A DNA stretch of 64,000 nt, taken from positions 1 to 64,000 of the forward strand of contig JACKBI010000008.1 of the NCBI GenBank assembly GCA_020634615.1. The letters are read 5' to 3'. The notes under the pieces were generated by a model, which did no database searches, was not told the DNA's origin, and was given only the letters and a program-made list of their open reading frames with translations. Shown one piece after another: positions 35,769 through 44,706 of this stretch. Made by a program: the position numbers and the translations under genes. The stretch's first letter is position 1. Each line of letters starts with the position of its first letter. This DNA is from Anaerolineales bacterium (GTDB taxonomy: Bacteria; Chloroflexota; Anaerolineae; JAAEKA01).

Positions 35769-37631
35769 AGCCGGAGGCAAGCCGAGCTGCGCGAGTCGTT
35801 CGTCAGAGGGATTGCCGGTCGCGGCGTCCCAGCCGCGCTCGGCGTAGTATTCGGCCATCAGGCGCGGCATGTCGGGGAGGTTGCCGGCTGCGCTGCCGCT
35901 TGGTCGGGGCTGCGTTGCCAGCCGTTCGGGCAGCGTATCCTCCGCGGCGGTGATGCCGTAGCGCGCGTTGATCAGCCGCTTGAGGTTGAAGATGCGTTCG
36001 CCGGTTTCGAACACGTCGGATGCCGTCCACGACCAGCCCAGCGCGTTGTTGACCAGATCGACCACTACCTGCGGGCCAGCCAGTCCCTTGATAATGAACT
36101 TGCACAGGCCCAGCGGATTGAATGCGCTCATGAAGTCCTGGTAGTGGACGGCCATCCTGCCGCTGTCGCTGTCGTCGAGCCGGGCCTGCCAGTGGTCCGC
36201 ACCCGGACGGAAAACCAGGCCGGGCGTCTCGACGCCGTAGCCTTCCCAGTAGCTGATGGCTTCCATGTGGCACGCGCCGCGGTTAGCTGTGGCGTAGTTC
36301 GGTCCCATGCTGACGAAGGCGCGCGGGTCGTGGTATGGTAGTTCCAGCCCCTTGACGTGCAGCGCCATGTCGGCCGCAGCGGGACCGAAGTGCGCCACCA
36401 TCCGCATTACGCCTTGGGCCATCAATTCGCCCAGTCCCTCGCGGCGAGCGATTTTGTGGACGCAGGCCACGATTGTCTCGGCGTTGGCCCATCTCAGGTC
36501 GAGGCCGTCCCGCTCGTCGTCGTTCAGCAGGCCGCGCTCGGCTGCCTCGAACGCGCAGGCGATGCTGGCCGAGGTCGAGATGGTGTCGAGACCATAGTCG
36601 TTGCACAGCATGTTTATGTGGCTGATGCTGTTGAGGTCGCTGTTGAGCAGCAAACCGCCGAAGCCGCCCAGCGTCTCGTACTCCGGGCCGTGGCCGCGCG
36701 TGCCGGTGTAGGGGCCGTCGTCGATGGTGACGGTCTTGCCGCAGCCGATGGGGCAGGCGAAGCAGAAGGTGTGGCGCTCGAAGATCGTCTCGGCGATGCG
36801 CTGCCCGCTGATGTCGCCTGCCTTGTCCCAACTGCCGCCGCGCCAGTTGCTCAGCGGCAGGTCGCCGTATTTTTCGGTGCCCGGCACGCCGCCGGCCGTG
36901 CCCAGCATGGTCAGCCCCATCGCGCCGTCCTTGATGATCGCGTTGGACGCCTTGACCGCATCGCGGAACCCTTTGGCATCGTGGTAGGCTGGTCGCTCTT
37001 TGCCGCGGACGGCGATGGCTTTGAGATTCTTACTGCCCATCACCGCGCCCATGCCAGTGCGTCCCGCCGTGCGCGCGTGCTCGATGCCGCCCTGCATCAC
37101 GCCGGCGTAACGGACCAGCCGCTCGCCGGCCACGCCGATGCAAGCCGTTTGCGTCCTTGGATCGGTCTCGGCACGGATCGCGTCGAAGACGTGGTAGTGG
37201 TTGTGACCCCAGAGACGGTTGGCGTCGCGCAGTTCGACCGCGCCGGTGGTCCCGTCGATCCAGAGGTAGACCGGCTGCTCGGCGCGGCCGGTGATCACCA
37301 CACCGTCGTAGCCCGCGAAACGCAGTTCGGCGCCCCAGTGGCCGCCCATGTTGCTTTCGCCCCAGATGCCTGTCAGCGGCGAGCGGGCGCACCATGAACT
37401 GCGGCAGCCGGTGGGTGCAAAGGTGCCGCTGAGCAGTCCGTTGAAAACATACAGCGGGCTGGCGGGATCGTCCCAGGCGCGGGCCGGCTGCATCTCGTCG
37501 TAGAAGAGTTTGGCTGCGTAGCCACTGCCAATCAAAAAGGCACGCACATCGTCGTCGTCGATGGCGTGCTCAGAGACTGTTTCTGTGGTGAGGTCGATGC
37601 GAAGATATTTTCCGGCGTAGACAAGAGGCAT
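35760..37631 (-). CDS. Aldehyde:ferredoxin oxidoreductase (tungsten pterin enzyme)
   Basis: 623 residues, normal for the AOR family. The N-terminal domain has YAGKYLRIDLTTE and GCRSSWCARSPLTGIWGESN; CFACPIGCGK (about 288-297) plus a late Cys in LGLCKF supply the 4Fe-4S cluster ligands; the GRTGMGAVMGSKNLKAI segment (about 189-205) is also typical. The enzyme oxidises aldehydes to acids with a W-pterin cofactor in the cytoplasm, implying low-potential ferredoxin metabolism. Its last residues and TAG stop are supplied by a REP unit. It is separated from surE by about 90 bp. Confidence 0.93.
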   Translation of the reverse strand: MPLVYAGKYLRIDLTTETVSEHAIDDDDVRAFLIGSGYAAKLFYDEMQPARAWDDPASPLYVFNGLLSGTFAPTGCRSSWCARSPLTGIWGESNMGGHWGAELRFAGYDGVVITGRAEQPVYLWIDGTTGAVELRDANRLWGHNHYHVFDAIRAETDPRTQTACIGVAGERLVRYAGVMQGGIEHARTAGRTGMGAVMGSKNLKAIAVRGKERPAYHDAKGFRDAVKASNAIIKDGAMGLTMLGTAGGVPGTEKYGDLPLSNWRGGSWDKAGDISGQRIAETIFERHTFCFACPIGCGKTVTIDDGPYTGTRGHGPEYETLGGFGGLLLNSDLNSISHINMLCNDYGLDTISTSASIACAFEAAERGLLNDDERDGLDLRWANAETIVACVHKIARREGLGELMAQGVMRMVAHFGPAAADMALHVKGLELPYHDPRAFVSMGPNYATANRGACHMEAISYWEGYGVETPGLVFRPGADHWQARLDDSDSGRMAVHYQDFMSAFNPLGLCKFIIKGLAGPQVVVDLVNNALGWSWTASDVFETGERIFNLKRLINARYGITAAEDTLPERLATQPRPSGSAAGNLPDMPRLMAEYYAERGWDAATGNPSDERLAQLGLPPAVG

Positions 37632-37693
37632 GACGGTTACTCCGTTGCAACTCAGAGAAGAGATCTGTGTCTGGTCACCTGGAGTTTACCGCA

Positions 37694-37707
37694 AGAAACC
37701 GGTTTCT
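37694..37707. repeat. Perfect 14-bp palindrome AGAAACCGGTTTCT
   Basis: A lone palindrome between surE and AOR, related to the ends of the element at 17522-17617. Confidence 0.6.
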
Positions 37708-37722
37708 ACAAGGAAAGCCCCC

Positions 37723-38583
37723 TTAGTCGTGGTAGTCGAACGCGGGATCGAACGCGTGCGAAACCTGCGGCAGGGACGCGGTCCGGTCACCGAAAAACCA
37801 GGGCGCAGTGGCGTTGCGGCGGGCATCCAGGAGTGGATCGATGCGCAGCAAATCCTGAAACAGTCGCAGCCACGTCACCGACAGATAGCCGTTGGCGACT
37901 GCCCAGGCATCTGTGCCGGGGACGTGTCCGGTGCCGTTGCCTTGATAGATACGGTGTAGCTGCAAGCTGTCGGTGCCAGCGATTTCGATCTGATAGGCGT
38001 TGGCGCATGACCAGGCGCTCAGCGTCGTGACCTTGACGCCGCCCAACTGGGCCAGCGGCAGGTTGGGCACGTTGAGGTTGATGACTGCCGGGTCTGCCAG
38101 CAGTCTGCCTGCGAATTCCAGCAGCGCGTCGGCAAGGCATGCCGCGGCGGTCTCGAAGTGGCGCACGCCATTGCTGCCGTTATCCAGCGAGACCGCGATG
38201 GCAGGCTTGCCCATCAGTCGGGCAGTAATCGCTGCACCGACGGTACCGGAATAGAACACGTCGCGCCCGACGTTCAGCCCGGCGTTGATGCCACTGACCA
38301 CCAGGTCGATGGACTGCATGCTCAACGCGCCGCTGAGGCCAACCTGCGCGCAGGCGGCTGGCGTCCCGTCAACTGAGAACGCAGTCACGCGTTCCTGAAG
38401 ATCGTTGGATACGGTAAAGGGAGCAAACCCCAGTTCGCTAGCCGGTGGAAGCGCCGCTCCGTAGCCGCTCCAGTTGGTGCTCGGCGCGACCACCAGCACG
38501 GATCCCAGCGGCGCCAGCGCCCGGGCCGCTGCCCACAGCCCCGGTGCGGTGATACCGTCGTCGTTTGTCAGCAGGATGTTCAT
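37723..38583 (-). CDS. surE: 5'/3'-nucleotidase SurE
   Basis: 286 residues. The N-terminus has the metal-binding LLTNDDGITAPGL (about 4-16), then VVAPSTNWSGYG (about 31-42), the VSGINAGLNVGRDVFYSGTV segment (about 95-114) and GTPAA before it. SurE removes phosphate from nucleoside monophosphates and helps stationary-phase survival. It has about 30 residues more than E. coli SurE, mainly at the C-terminus. It precedes AOR on the same strand. Confidence 0.92.
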   Translation of the reverse strand: MNILLTNDDGITAPGLWAAARALAPLGSVLVVAPSTNWSGYGAALPPASELGFAPFTVSNDLQERVTAFSVDGTPAACAQVGLSGALSMQSIDLVVSGINAGLNVGRDVFYSGTVGAAITARLMGKPAIAVSLDNGSNGVRHFETAAACLADALLEFAGRLLADPAVINLNVPNLPLAQLGGVKVTTLSAWSCANAYQIEIAGTDSLQLHRIYQGNGTGHVPGTDAWAVANGYLSVTWLRLFQDLLRIDPLLDARRNATAPWFFGDRTASLPQVSHAFDPAFDYHD

Positions 38584-38936
38584 TCAGTCTGGTCACCTCG
38601 ATGTCTGTTAGTTGGCGACGGAACGCCTGGCCGCCAGGCACCTCTGTTCGAAGGTGCCTGCCCAAGGGTTCGGTCTCATTCTCACGTCACCATCCTAACC
38701 CATCAAGGTTAAGGCCTGAATAACAACCTGGCAAAGAGTCGTAAACGTTTGGGTTGTTCCCGCCAGTTCCGACGGTCCGTCGCAACTGTCTTGAAAATAG
38801 CTCGCTCAGGCCGGTCTCCGACCGAGACCCGCTGTTTTCATCCATCGGGATGCCGGCAGGCCGGCGAGGTGGCTGGTTTGAAAGCAACGTCGATCGACTT
38901 CCGAAGTCTTGCGCGGACGCCTTTTCAAACGGTCTC
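38584..38936. other. 353-bp gap with a hairpin and two lone repeat ends
   Basis: No gene seen. A hairpin AGGCACCT / AGGTGCCT lies near 38634-38662. GGCCGGTCTCCGACCGAG (38809-38826) is a lone end of family F5. GACTTCCGAAGTC (38896-38908) is a lone end of family F1. So the gap seems to collect fragments of repeat elements. Confidence 0.6.
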
Positions 38937-40424
38937 TTACTGGGGCAGCGCACTGCAGATGAACCTGGCCAGTTCAGCTTTCAACTTAAGCAGCGACGGC
39001 CGGTGGGCGTACATCATGTGGCCGGCCTCGTAGAAACTGGTGGTGACATTGCCGCGCAGGCTTGGATCGAGACCGAGATGTTTGACCGTGTAGTCGGCCG
39101 CGTAGTATGGGGTAGCGAGATCGAACAGACCGTTGGCTACGTGCACCTTGAGGTACGGGTTCATCGACATCGCCTTGCGCAGCGTTTCGGCGACGTTGAC
39201 GAAACGGTTTTCGTGGTCGTCGAAGCTCCAGGTCTTGTAGAGGCCGGTCAGGATTTCGTAGGGCAGGTCGCTCTCGAAGCCCAGTTCGCGGCGGACGTAG
39301 TCGTTGAAGGTCGCGCTGTACGGTCCGTGTACGGCGGCGTAGCTGGGGTCGAACTCGAACTGCTCGCCGGCCGCGTCGCGGTCGATGCCGGTGTAGCGGC
39401 TGTCCAGCCGGCCGGTGGTGCGCCGCTGGTCGCGCAGCAACTCCTTGGTGAAGCGCATGATCTCGATGCGCAGGTTGCTCCGCTCGACATAATCTTGCGC
39501 CAAACTGGTGTAGCGCGCCAGCAGGCCGGCGATCTCGCCGTGCAGTTTCGCCGGGAGCGCGTCGCCTTGCAGCAGCGCCAGCGCGTACGCGCCCACCGCG
39601 AAGGTCTCAACTTCCGCCAGGAACTCGCGTAGCGGCCGGCTTTGCAGCTCGTCAACCAGCATGCCATGATACCAGGCAGTGGCAGCAAAGGCGGGCAGGT
39701 AGAGAATATGCGGCAGGTCGTTGCCCGGCAGAAACTCCAGTGTCTGGAAGTCGAGCACGATGGACACCAGCATGATGCCGTTGAGGAACATGCCGTGCCG
39801 CTCCTGCAGGTAACCTGACAGCCCGGCCGCGCGTGTCGTCCCGTAGCTCTCGCCGATCAGAAACTTTGGCGATGTCCAGCGTCCGTAACGGCTTGCATAC
39901 AGGCGGATGAAGTCGCCCACCGACTCGATATCCTTCTTGAAGTTGTGGAATTCCTGTGCCTTTTCCCCGGGTACGGGCCGGCTGAAGCCGGTGCTGACCG
40001 GGTCGATGAACACCAGGTCGGTGACATCCAGCAGCGACGCGTCGTTTTCCACCAGTTTGTACGGCGGTGACGGCGCCCATCCGTCCTGCTCCAGCCAGAC
40101 CCGTTTCGGCCCAAGCAACCCCATGTGCAGCCAGACCGACGACGAGCCGGGGCCGCCGTTGAACGAGAAAGTAACCGGCCGGTTGGCCGGGTCAGCAACG
40201 TCGTCGCGGGTGTAAGCGATGAAGAAGATGGTAGCCCGCGGCTTCTCGCCTTCAGCTTTGCCTTCGTCGTCGCCTTTCATCACGGCTTCTTCCTTGAGCA
40301 CCACCGTGCCGCAGGTGACGGTGTACGCGATCTCCTGGCCGTCGATGGTGATGGTGTGGTGGGTGGTGATGAGGGTGTCCTGGGGAATGGGTTTGGCGTC
40401 ATTTGTGTCGTGGGAGGTTGGCAT
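38937..40424 (-). CDS. Serine carboxypeptidase, S10 family
   Basis: 495 residues from ATG 40424, with GGAGG-like sequence upstream. The oxyanion segment FNGGPGSSSVWLHMGLLGPK (about 92-111), the nucleophile in GESYGTTRAAG (about 193-203), Asp in VANGLFDLATPYYAA and His in FYEAGHMMY near the end complete the S10 catalytic triad. No signal peptide is visible, so it may be cytoplasmic or exported by another route. It removes C-terminal residues from peptides. It stands alone between repeat-rich gaps. Confidence 0.9.
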   Translation of the reverse strand: MPTSHDTNDAKPIPQDTLITTHHTITIDGQEIAYTVTCGTVVLKEEAVMKGDDEGKAEGEKPRATIFFIAYTRDDVADPANRPVTFSFNGGPGSSSVWLHMGLLGPKRVWLEQDGWAPSPPYKLVENDASLLDVTDLVFIDPVSTGFSRPVPGEKAQEFHNFKKDIESVGDFIRLYASRYGRWTSPKFLIGESYGTTRAAGLSGYLQERHGMFLNGIMLVSIVLDFQTLEFLPGNDLPHILYLPAFAATAWYHGMLVDELQSRPLREFLAEVETFAVGAYALALLQGDALPAKLHGEIAGLLARYTSLAQDYVERSNLRIEIMRFTKELLRDQRRTTGRLDSRYTGIDRDAAGEQFEFDPSYAAVHGPYSATFNDYVRRELGFESDLPYEILTGLYKTWSFDDHENRFVNVAETLRKAMSMNPYLKVHVANGLFDLATPYYAADYTVKHLGLDPSLRGNVTTSFYEAGHMMYAHRPSLLKLKAELARFICSALPQ

Positions 40425-40470
40425 GAGTTGGAGTCCTTGTGGACGAGGTTGTGTGTTCGAGTGCATCGAC

Positions 40471-40571
40471 CCCTCACCCCAGCCCTCTCCCCTTGGGAGA
40501 GGGAGCCAGAGCAGAGGACGTCGCTGCCGCTTCCGGTCCCCTCTTCCTTAGGGAGAGGGCTAGGGTGAGGG
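40471..40571. repeat. C-rich inverted repeat pair, 101 bp
   Basis: Two 21-bp arms (40471-40491 and 40551-40571) are inverted copies with one mismatch, built on CCCTCACCC and AGCCCTCTCCC. I know this C-rich motif as a common dispersed repeat in many bacterial genomes. Confidence 0.75.
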
Positions 40572-40624
40572 TGAATCTTCACAACCGCAGTATACCCATC
40601 CCTGCCCTACCCGCCAACAGTGCT

Positions 40625-41797
40625 TCACCGCCTGACCGCGCCCAGTTTCCCCGCCAACTGCGCCATGCTTTCCAGATTGTGCAGCGGCAGCATCTCGTCG
40701 ACGTGCGGCAGGATGGTCTGGATGCCGCGCACCAGCGGTTGATACGACGGGCTGCCGGCCAGCGGGTTGAGCCAGATCAGCCGGTGGACGTTGCGCCGCA
40801 GCCGGCGTATCTCCACGCCCAGCACATCCTGATCACCGCGGTCCCAGCCATCGCTGATGATCAGCGCCACCGCACCGTGGCCTGACACGCGCCGCGACCA
40901 GCGATAGTTGAAGCTGCGCAGCGACTCGCCGATCCGCGTGCCGCCCGACCAGTCCAGCACCAGCTCGGACGCACGCGCGACGGCCGTGTCCAGGTCGCCG
41001 TCGCGCAGCGCCGGTGTGATCCGGGTCAGCCGCGTTCCGAAGACGAAGGTCTCGATTCTGGCCGTACCGTGGACCAGGCTGTGCATCAGGTACAGAAACA
41101 GGCGTGAGTAGCGCGCCATGGAGCCGCTGACATCGCAGATCACCACCAGCGGCCGCGGCTTGTGCTTGCGCCGCCTGCGTGGCAGTTCCACGATCTCGCC
41201 GCCGCGGCGAATGCTGCGCTGGATGGCGCGCGGCAGGTCGAGGTTGGCAGCTTGCTTGCTGGTGCGCACCAGCCGCCGGGTCGGACGCCTGTCCATGCGC
41301 CACAGCAGGCTTTGCATCACGGCCCGCGCCGCGGCCACCTCGTCGTCGCTGAACTCGCCAAAGTCCTTCTGGCGCAGCAGTTCGCTGGCGCTGTAGGTCG
41401 GGGTGATGGCGGGGTCGCTCTCGTCGCCGGACGGCGCATCGTCGTCCAGCAGCAGCGATCGACCGGCCGCGGCGCGCTCGCTGGAAGGTGCGCCCGGCAG
41501 CTTGTTCGATGGCTGCTGTTGGCGCACACCCATCTCGGCCAGCAGCCCGGCTCGTCCCAGCCAAAACAGCTCGAACAACTGGTCGAAAAGAGCAAAGTCA
41601 TCGGGGCTGCGCACCAGCAAGGCGCGCAGCGCGTAGTAGAAATCCTCCCGGCGCGAGATGTCGATGGTGGTTATGGCTAGAGCCACGTCGCTGAGCTGCT
41701 GCGCGTTGATGGCGAGGCCGGCGGCGCGCAGCGAGCGGCCGAACTGCACCAGCCGGCGCGTGCTATATCCCCCGGGTTGCTGCTCAGGCGCGCTCAT
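40625..41797 (-). CDS. CoxE-like VWA protein
   Basis: 390 residues from ATG 41797 (MSAPEQQPGGYS), overlapping the MoxR ATPase stop by 14 bases; a longer frame reading through the ATPase is a shadow. The C-terminal VWA domain has VICDVSGSMARYSRLFL (about 208-224) and LIISDGWDRGD. CoxE pairs with the CoxD/MoxR ATPase for metal-sulfur maturation of the molybdenum site in CO dehydrogenase-type enzymes. Here it would serve the nearby molybdenum hydroxylase. Last gene of the xdhC-moxR-coxE unit. Confidence 0.88.
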   Translation of the reverse strand: MSAPEQQPGGYSTRRLVQFGRSLRAAGLAINAQQLSDVALAITTIDISRREDFYYALRALLVRSPDDFALFDQLFELFWLGRAGLLAEMGVRQQQPSNKLPGAPSSERAAAGRSLLLDDDAPSGDESDPAITPTYSASELLRQKDFGEFSDDEVAAARAVMQSLLWRMDRRPTRRLVRTSKQAANLDLPRAIQRSIRRGGEIVELPRRRRKHKPRPLVVICDVSGSMARYSRLFLYLMHSLVHGTARIETFVFGTRLTRITPALRDGDLDTAVARASELVLDWSGGTRIGESLRSFNYRWSRRVSGHGAVALIISDGWDRGDQDVLGVEIRRLRRNVHRLIWLNPLAGSPSYQPLVRGIQTILPHVDEMLPLHNLESMAQLAGKLGAVRR

Positions 41798-42674
41798 GGG
41801 CTGCCGCGGCCAGCCGGCGGGCCAGTTGGCTGTGCGCCAGTTGCACGTCGTCCTGGTACTTGAGCACCACGCCCAGGGTGTCGCGGATGGCCTGCTCATC
41901 CAGCGCCTGGGAATCCATGGCCTGCAGCGCGGCGGCCCAGTCCAGCGTCTCGGCGACGCCCGGCGGCTTGTAGAGGTCGGCCCGGCGCAGCTCTTGCACC
42001 GCGGCGACGATCTGGCGGCTGAGCGTGGCCTGAATGCCAGGCTGCTTGAGACGGACGATGCGCAATTCGGTGTCGAAGTCGGGGTAGTCGATCCAGTGGT
42101 AGAGGCAGCGGCGCTTGAGGGCGTCATGCACCTCGCGCGTGCGGTTGGAGGTGATGATCACCACCGGCGGCTCGGCCGCGCGGATCGTGCCGATCTCCGG
42201 GATGGTGATCTGGTAGTCGGAGAGGATCTCCAACAGAAAGCTCTCGAACTCGTCGTCAGCCCGGTCGATCTCGTCGATCAGCAGCACGGGGGGGCGCGGG
42301 TCGTCATGCTCAATGGCCTGCAAGAGCGGGCGCGCCTCCAAAAACTCACGGCTGTAAAGACCGCGTTCCATTTCGGCCCGCGTTGCGCCGCTGGATTCGA
42401 GGATGCGCAGGTGCAGGATCTGGCGCGAGTAGGCCCACTCGTAGACAGCGTGATGCACGTCCAGCCCCTCGTAGCATTGTAGGCGGATCAGCCGCGCGCC
42501 CAGCATGGCACTGAGCACCTTGGCGACCTCGGTCTTGCCGACGCCTGGCTCGCCTTCCAGGAAGAGCGGCTTGCGCAGCCGGTTGGCCAGGAAAATAACC
42601 GTCGCCAGCCCGCGCTCGGCTACGTAATCGTGTTCCAGCAGCGCTGCTTGTAAAGTTCCAATCGATTCGAACAT
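41784..42674 (-). CDS. MoxR/CoxD-type AAA+ ATPase
   Basis: 296 residues with Walker A FLEGEPGVGKTEVAK (about 38-52), Walker B PVLLIDEIDRAD (about 129-140) and VIITSNRTREVHDALKRRCL (sensor 1 and arginine finger, about 172-191). MoxR-type chaperone ATPases work with VWA partners; with CoxE downstream this is a CoxD analogue for molybdenum hydroxylase maturation. It starts 65 bases after the XdhC stop. Confidence 0.9.
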   Translation of the reverse strand: MFESIGTLQAALLEHDYVAERGLATVIFLANRLRKPLFLEGEPGVGKTEVAKVLSAMLGARLIRLQCYEGLDVHHAVYEWAYSRQILHLRILESSGATRAEMERGLYSREFLEARPLLQAIEHDDPRPPVLLIDEIDRADDEFESFLLEILSDYQITIPEIGTIRAAEPPVVIITSNRTREVHDALKRRCLYHWIDYPDFDTELRIVRLKQPGIQATLSRQIVAAVQELRRADLYKPPGVAETLDWAAALQAMDSQALDEQAIRDTLGVVLKYQDDVQLAHSQLARRLAAAAHERA

Positions 42675-42739
42675 GTGGGTTCTTGTATGGGAAAGGGGAC
42701 GAGAAGTTCAACTTTGCCGAAAAAGTTGAACTTCAGAAG

Positions 42740-43753
42740 TTAGCCCCGGTTGTTGCGGAGCTGGACGATCTCCGCCAGGATGGAAAGGGCAATCTCGCCG
42801 GTGGACTGGCCGCCCAGCGGCAGGCCAATCGGCGCATGCAAGCGGTTCAGCGTTTCCTCGCTCATGCCGGCCGCGACGAGACGGTCGCGCCGTTTCTGTG
42901 CCGTGCGCCGGCTGCCCAGCGCGCCGACGTAGGCCGCTCGCGATGGCAGCGCAGCTTGCAACGCCGGGTCATCGATCTTGGGATCGTGGGTCAGCACCAC
43001 GACGTAAGCGCGTTCGTCCAGCGCCAGGTCGGGCAGGACCTCATCCGGCCAGCCGTTGATGATCTGGCCGGCATTGGGAAAGCGTTCGTGCGAGGCGAAT
43101 GCTTGGCGCGGGTCCACCAGCACCGTCTCGAACGACAGCGCGCGCGCCAGATCGATCAGCGGCTCGGCGATGTTGACGCCGCCGACGATGATCAGCCGCG
43201 GTGGGCTGGGATGAACCTCCACGAAGACAGGTTCCCCGTCCACGTCAATGACTCCGCTGCGATCCCGGGCTACCATGGTTCGAACCGCATCGACAAGGGG
43301 AGTCGCGGTCCCTGTTGTGTTCGTGTCAGCCAGCACGATCAACTGCTTGGGCGATGGCACGCTGTCGTGCAGGGGAGACACCACTGCCAGCGACCGGTTG
43401 GCGCGCAAGCCATCAGCCAGGGCCGGGAAGATCGGTTGCCAGACGCTGAACGGCTCGACCCAGACGCGGATCGTGCCGCCGCAGGCCAGCCCCACCTCCC
43501 ACGCTTCCTCGTCGGCCACCCCGTAGGTCAGCAGCGCGGGCTGGCCGGTCCTGATGGCCTTCTCGCACTGCTTCAACACCGCGCCTTCGACGCAGCCCGC
43601 GCTGACCGAGCCGGCAAAGCGGCCATCGGCTGTTGCGACCAGCTTCGATCCCACCGGCCGTGGGGCCGATCCCCAGGTGTCAACAACTGTGGCGACGGCC
43701 ATTGCTTGACCGGCGTCATGCCAGGTCTGGGTTTGTTGCAGTACGTCTTTCAT
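42740..43753 (-). CDS. XdhC-family maturation factor
   Basis: 337 residues with both usual domains: the XdhC/CoxI N-terminal domain (ATVVDTWGSAPRPVGSKLVA, about 21-40; GSVSAGCVEGAVL) and a Rossmann-type C-terminal domain (LIIVGGVNIAEPLIDLA, about 175-191; YVGALGSRRTAQKRRDRL, about 278-295). XdhC binds molybdenum cofactor and helps place the terminal sulfido ligand before insertion. AAAGGA lies before the ATG and a good -10 is close by. It is intact, in contrast to the broken copy at 53608. Confidence 0.9.
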   Translation of the reverse strand: MKDVLQQTQTWHDAGQAMAVATVVDTWGSAPRPVGSKLVATADGRFAGSVSAGCVEGAVLKQCEKAIRTGQPALLTYGVADEEAWEVGLACGGTIRVWVEPFSVWQPIFPALADGLRANRSLAVVSPLHDSVPSPKQLIVLADTNTTGTATPLVDAVRTMVARDRSGVIDVDGEPVFVEVHPSPPRLIIVGGVNIAEPLIDLARALSFETVLVDPRQAFASHERFPNAGQIINGWPDEVLPDLALDERAYVVVLTHDPKIDDPALQAALPSRAAYVGALGSRRTAQKRRDRLVAAGMSEETLNRLHAPIGLPLGGQSTGEIALSILAEIVQLRNNRG

Positions 43754-43779
43754 GATTTGTGCGTCCTTTGTTGGACGGC

Positions 43780-43788
43780 ATTATATCA
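43780..43788 (-). promoter_or_regulatory. Extended -10 promoter element for xdhC-moxR-coxE
   Basis: On the minus strand the sequence reads TGATATAAT, a perfect extended -10, about 27 bases before the xdhC ATG. No good -35 is present, as is allowed with an extended -10. Confidence 0.55.
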
Positions 43789-43856
43789 CAGAAGGGGGAT
43801 GAACGAACCGTTCAGCATTACACAGCAACAGTCTCTCAAAGGTCAAGCTCACGCTC

Positions 43857-44031
43857 GTCACCCTGAACGAGTCTGACGGACAAGCCCGCACAAGCATCCA
43901 ACGCTAGTGAAGGGTCTCGCCTTGCACGTGCCGCGAGATGCTTCATTGGCGCTGGGTGCACTGAAGCTCGTGGCGTGTCAGCCAAGGTGCGTTTGCTAAT
44001 CACGCTGGCTGCCAGACCCATTCAGCATGAC
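43857..44031. repeat. MITE-like 175-bp element, copy 1
   Basis: Ends GTCACCCTGAACG (43857-43869) and CATTCAGCATGAC (44019-44031) are imperfect inverted repeats. An inner pair (TAGTGAAGGGTCTC / GAGATGCTTCATTGG) forms a second stem. A 174-bp relative lies at 51640-51813. The rest of the 363-bp gap (43754-44116) holds the promoter and a lone F2 end. Confidence 0.75.
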
Positions 44032-44089
44032 AGGCGAAGAATGCTTTCGGAACCCGACCGGGCAACCCATGGTGAGAACACCGCGGTCG

Positions 44090-44102
44090 TTCATGCCCCT
44101 AC
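44090..44102. repeat. Lone end of family F2
   Basis: TTCATGCCCCTAC matches the right end of the F2 elements at 12331-12346 and 54443-54459; no matching left end is nearby. Confidence 0.6.
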
Positions 44103-44116
44103 AACGGCGCGCGTCG

Positions 44117-44425
44117 TTATGGTATGATGACCTTGTCGTCCGTCACCATGCGGGCACGAACCGAGCAATGCGCGGCTGCGTCGCCGCCGGCTGCCTTGCC
44201 TTCAGGGGTGGCAAAGCCGGCTTGCAGCGCGGCTACGTCGTCGAACCAGAACTCGGAGATGACGTCGAAGGGCGTGTCCGAGTCTTCCTGGACGCAGCTC
44301 ATGTGGTAGCGGCGCATGCCTGGTATCTTCTTGCCCAGCTCGGGGTGCTCGTTGAAGGCCCAGTTGCGGAACTCTTCCAGCGTCATGTCGTCGCGGCGTT
44401 TCATGAGGGAAATTACTTTGATCAT
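44117..44425 (-). CDS. EthD-domain (dimeric alpha-beta barrel) protein
   Basis: 102 residues from ATG 44425 (MIKVISLMKRRDDMTLEEF). The EthD pattern is present: RNWAFNEHPELGKKIPGMRR (about 20-39) and FDVISEFWFDDVAALQAGF (about 54-72). These small ferredoxin-like-fold proteins bind or convert small organic molecules; some assist degradation pathways. It lies between the molybdenum enzyme genes and the maturation genes, so a role in the same pathway is plausible. Confidence 0.82.
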   Translation of the reverse strand: MIKVISLMKRRDDMTLEEFRNWAFNEHPELGKKIPGMRRYHMSCVQEDSDTPFDVISEFWFDDVAALQAGFATPEGKAAGGDAAAHCSVRARMVTDDKVIIP

Positions 44426-44458
44426 TGGGGATACCTTTCGTGGATGTTGGTTAGGTGG

Positions 44459-44481
44459 CTCGGTCAGGAGACCGGCCACAG
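44459..44481. repeat. Lone end of family F5
   Basis: CTCGGTCAGGAGACCGGCCA matches the right end of the element at 52227-52305, and has the same internal palindrome with one change. Confidence 0.6.
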
Positions 44482-44496
44482 CGAGGAAGCGGGGGA

Positions 44497-44703
44497 CGTC
44501 TGGACCACGAAGTCACGAGGTCACACGAAGAACACGAAGCACGAAGTGCGCGAAGTCGAATCACACGAAGATCGGGTGACGAGATCGCCTGGAACCGGAG
44601 CCTCCCGGCTTCGCGACCCTTCGCACTCTGACGTCATTGCGACCGCCGCGTTCCGTGATCTTCGCGGCCTTCGTGACCCTTCGCGCCTTCGTGATCCAGA
44701 TCA
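44497..44703. repeat. CACGAAG-rich inverted repeat region
   Basis: The left half repeats CACGAAG (five times between about 44497 and 44570), and the right half repeats its complement CTTCG(T/C)G (about 44610-44700), so the region can fold into one long imperfect stem. No coding sequence is seen. It fills the gap between EthD and the molybdopterin subunit genes and could act as their terminator. Confidence 0.6.
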
Positions 44704-44706
44704 CCC

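Noticed and set aside
36357..37397. 346-residue open frame on the plus strand opposite the aldehyde oxidoreductase
   Set aside because: It is antisense to a gene with complete AOR motifs and is itself low in complexity; a shadow frame.
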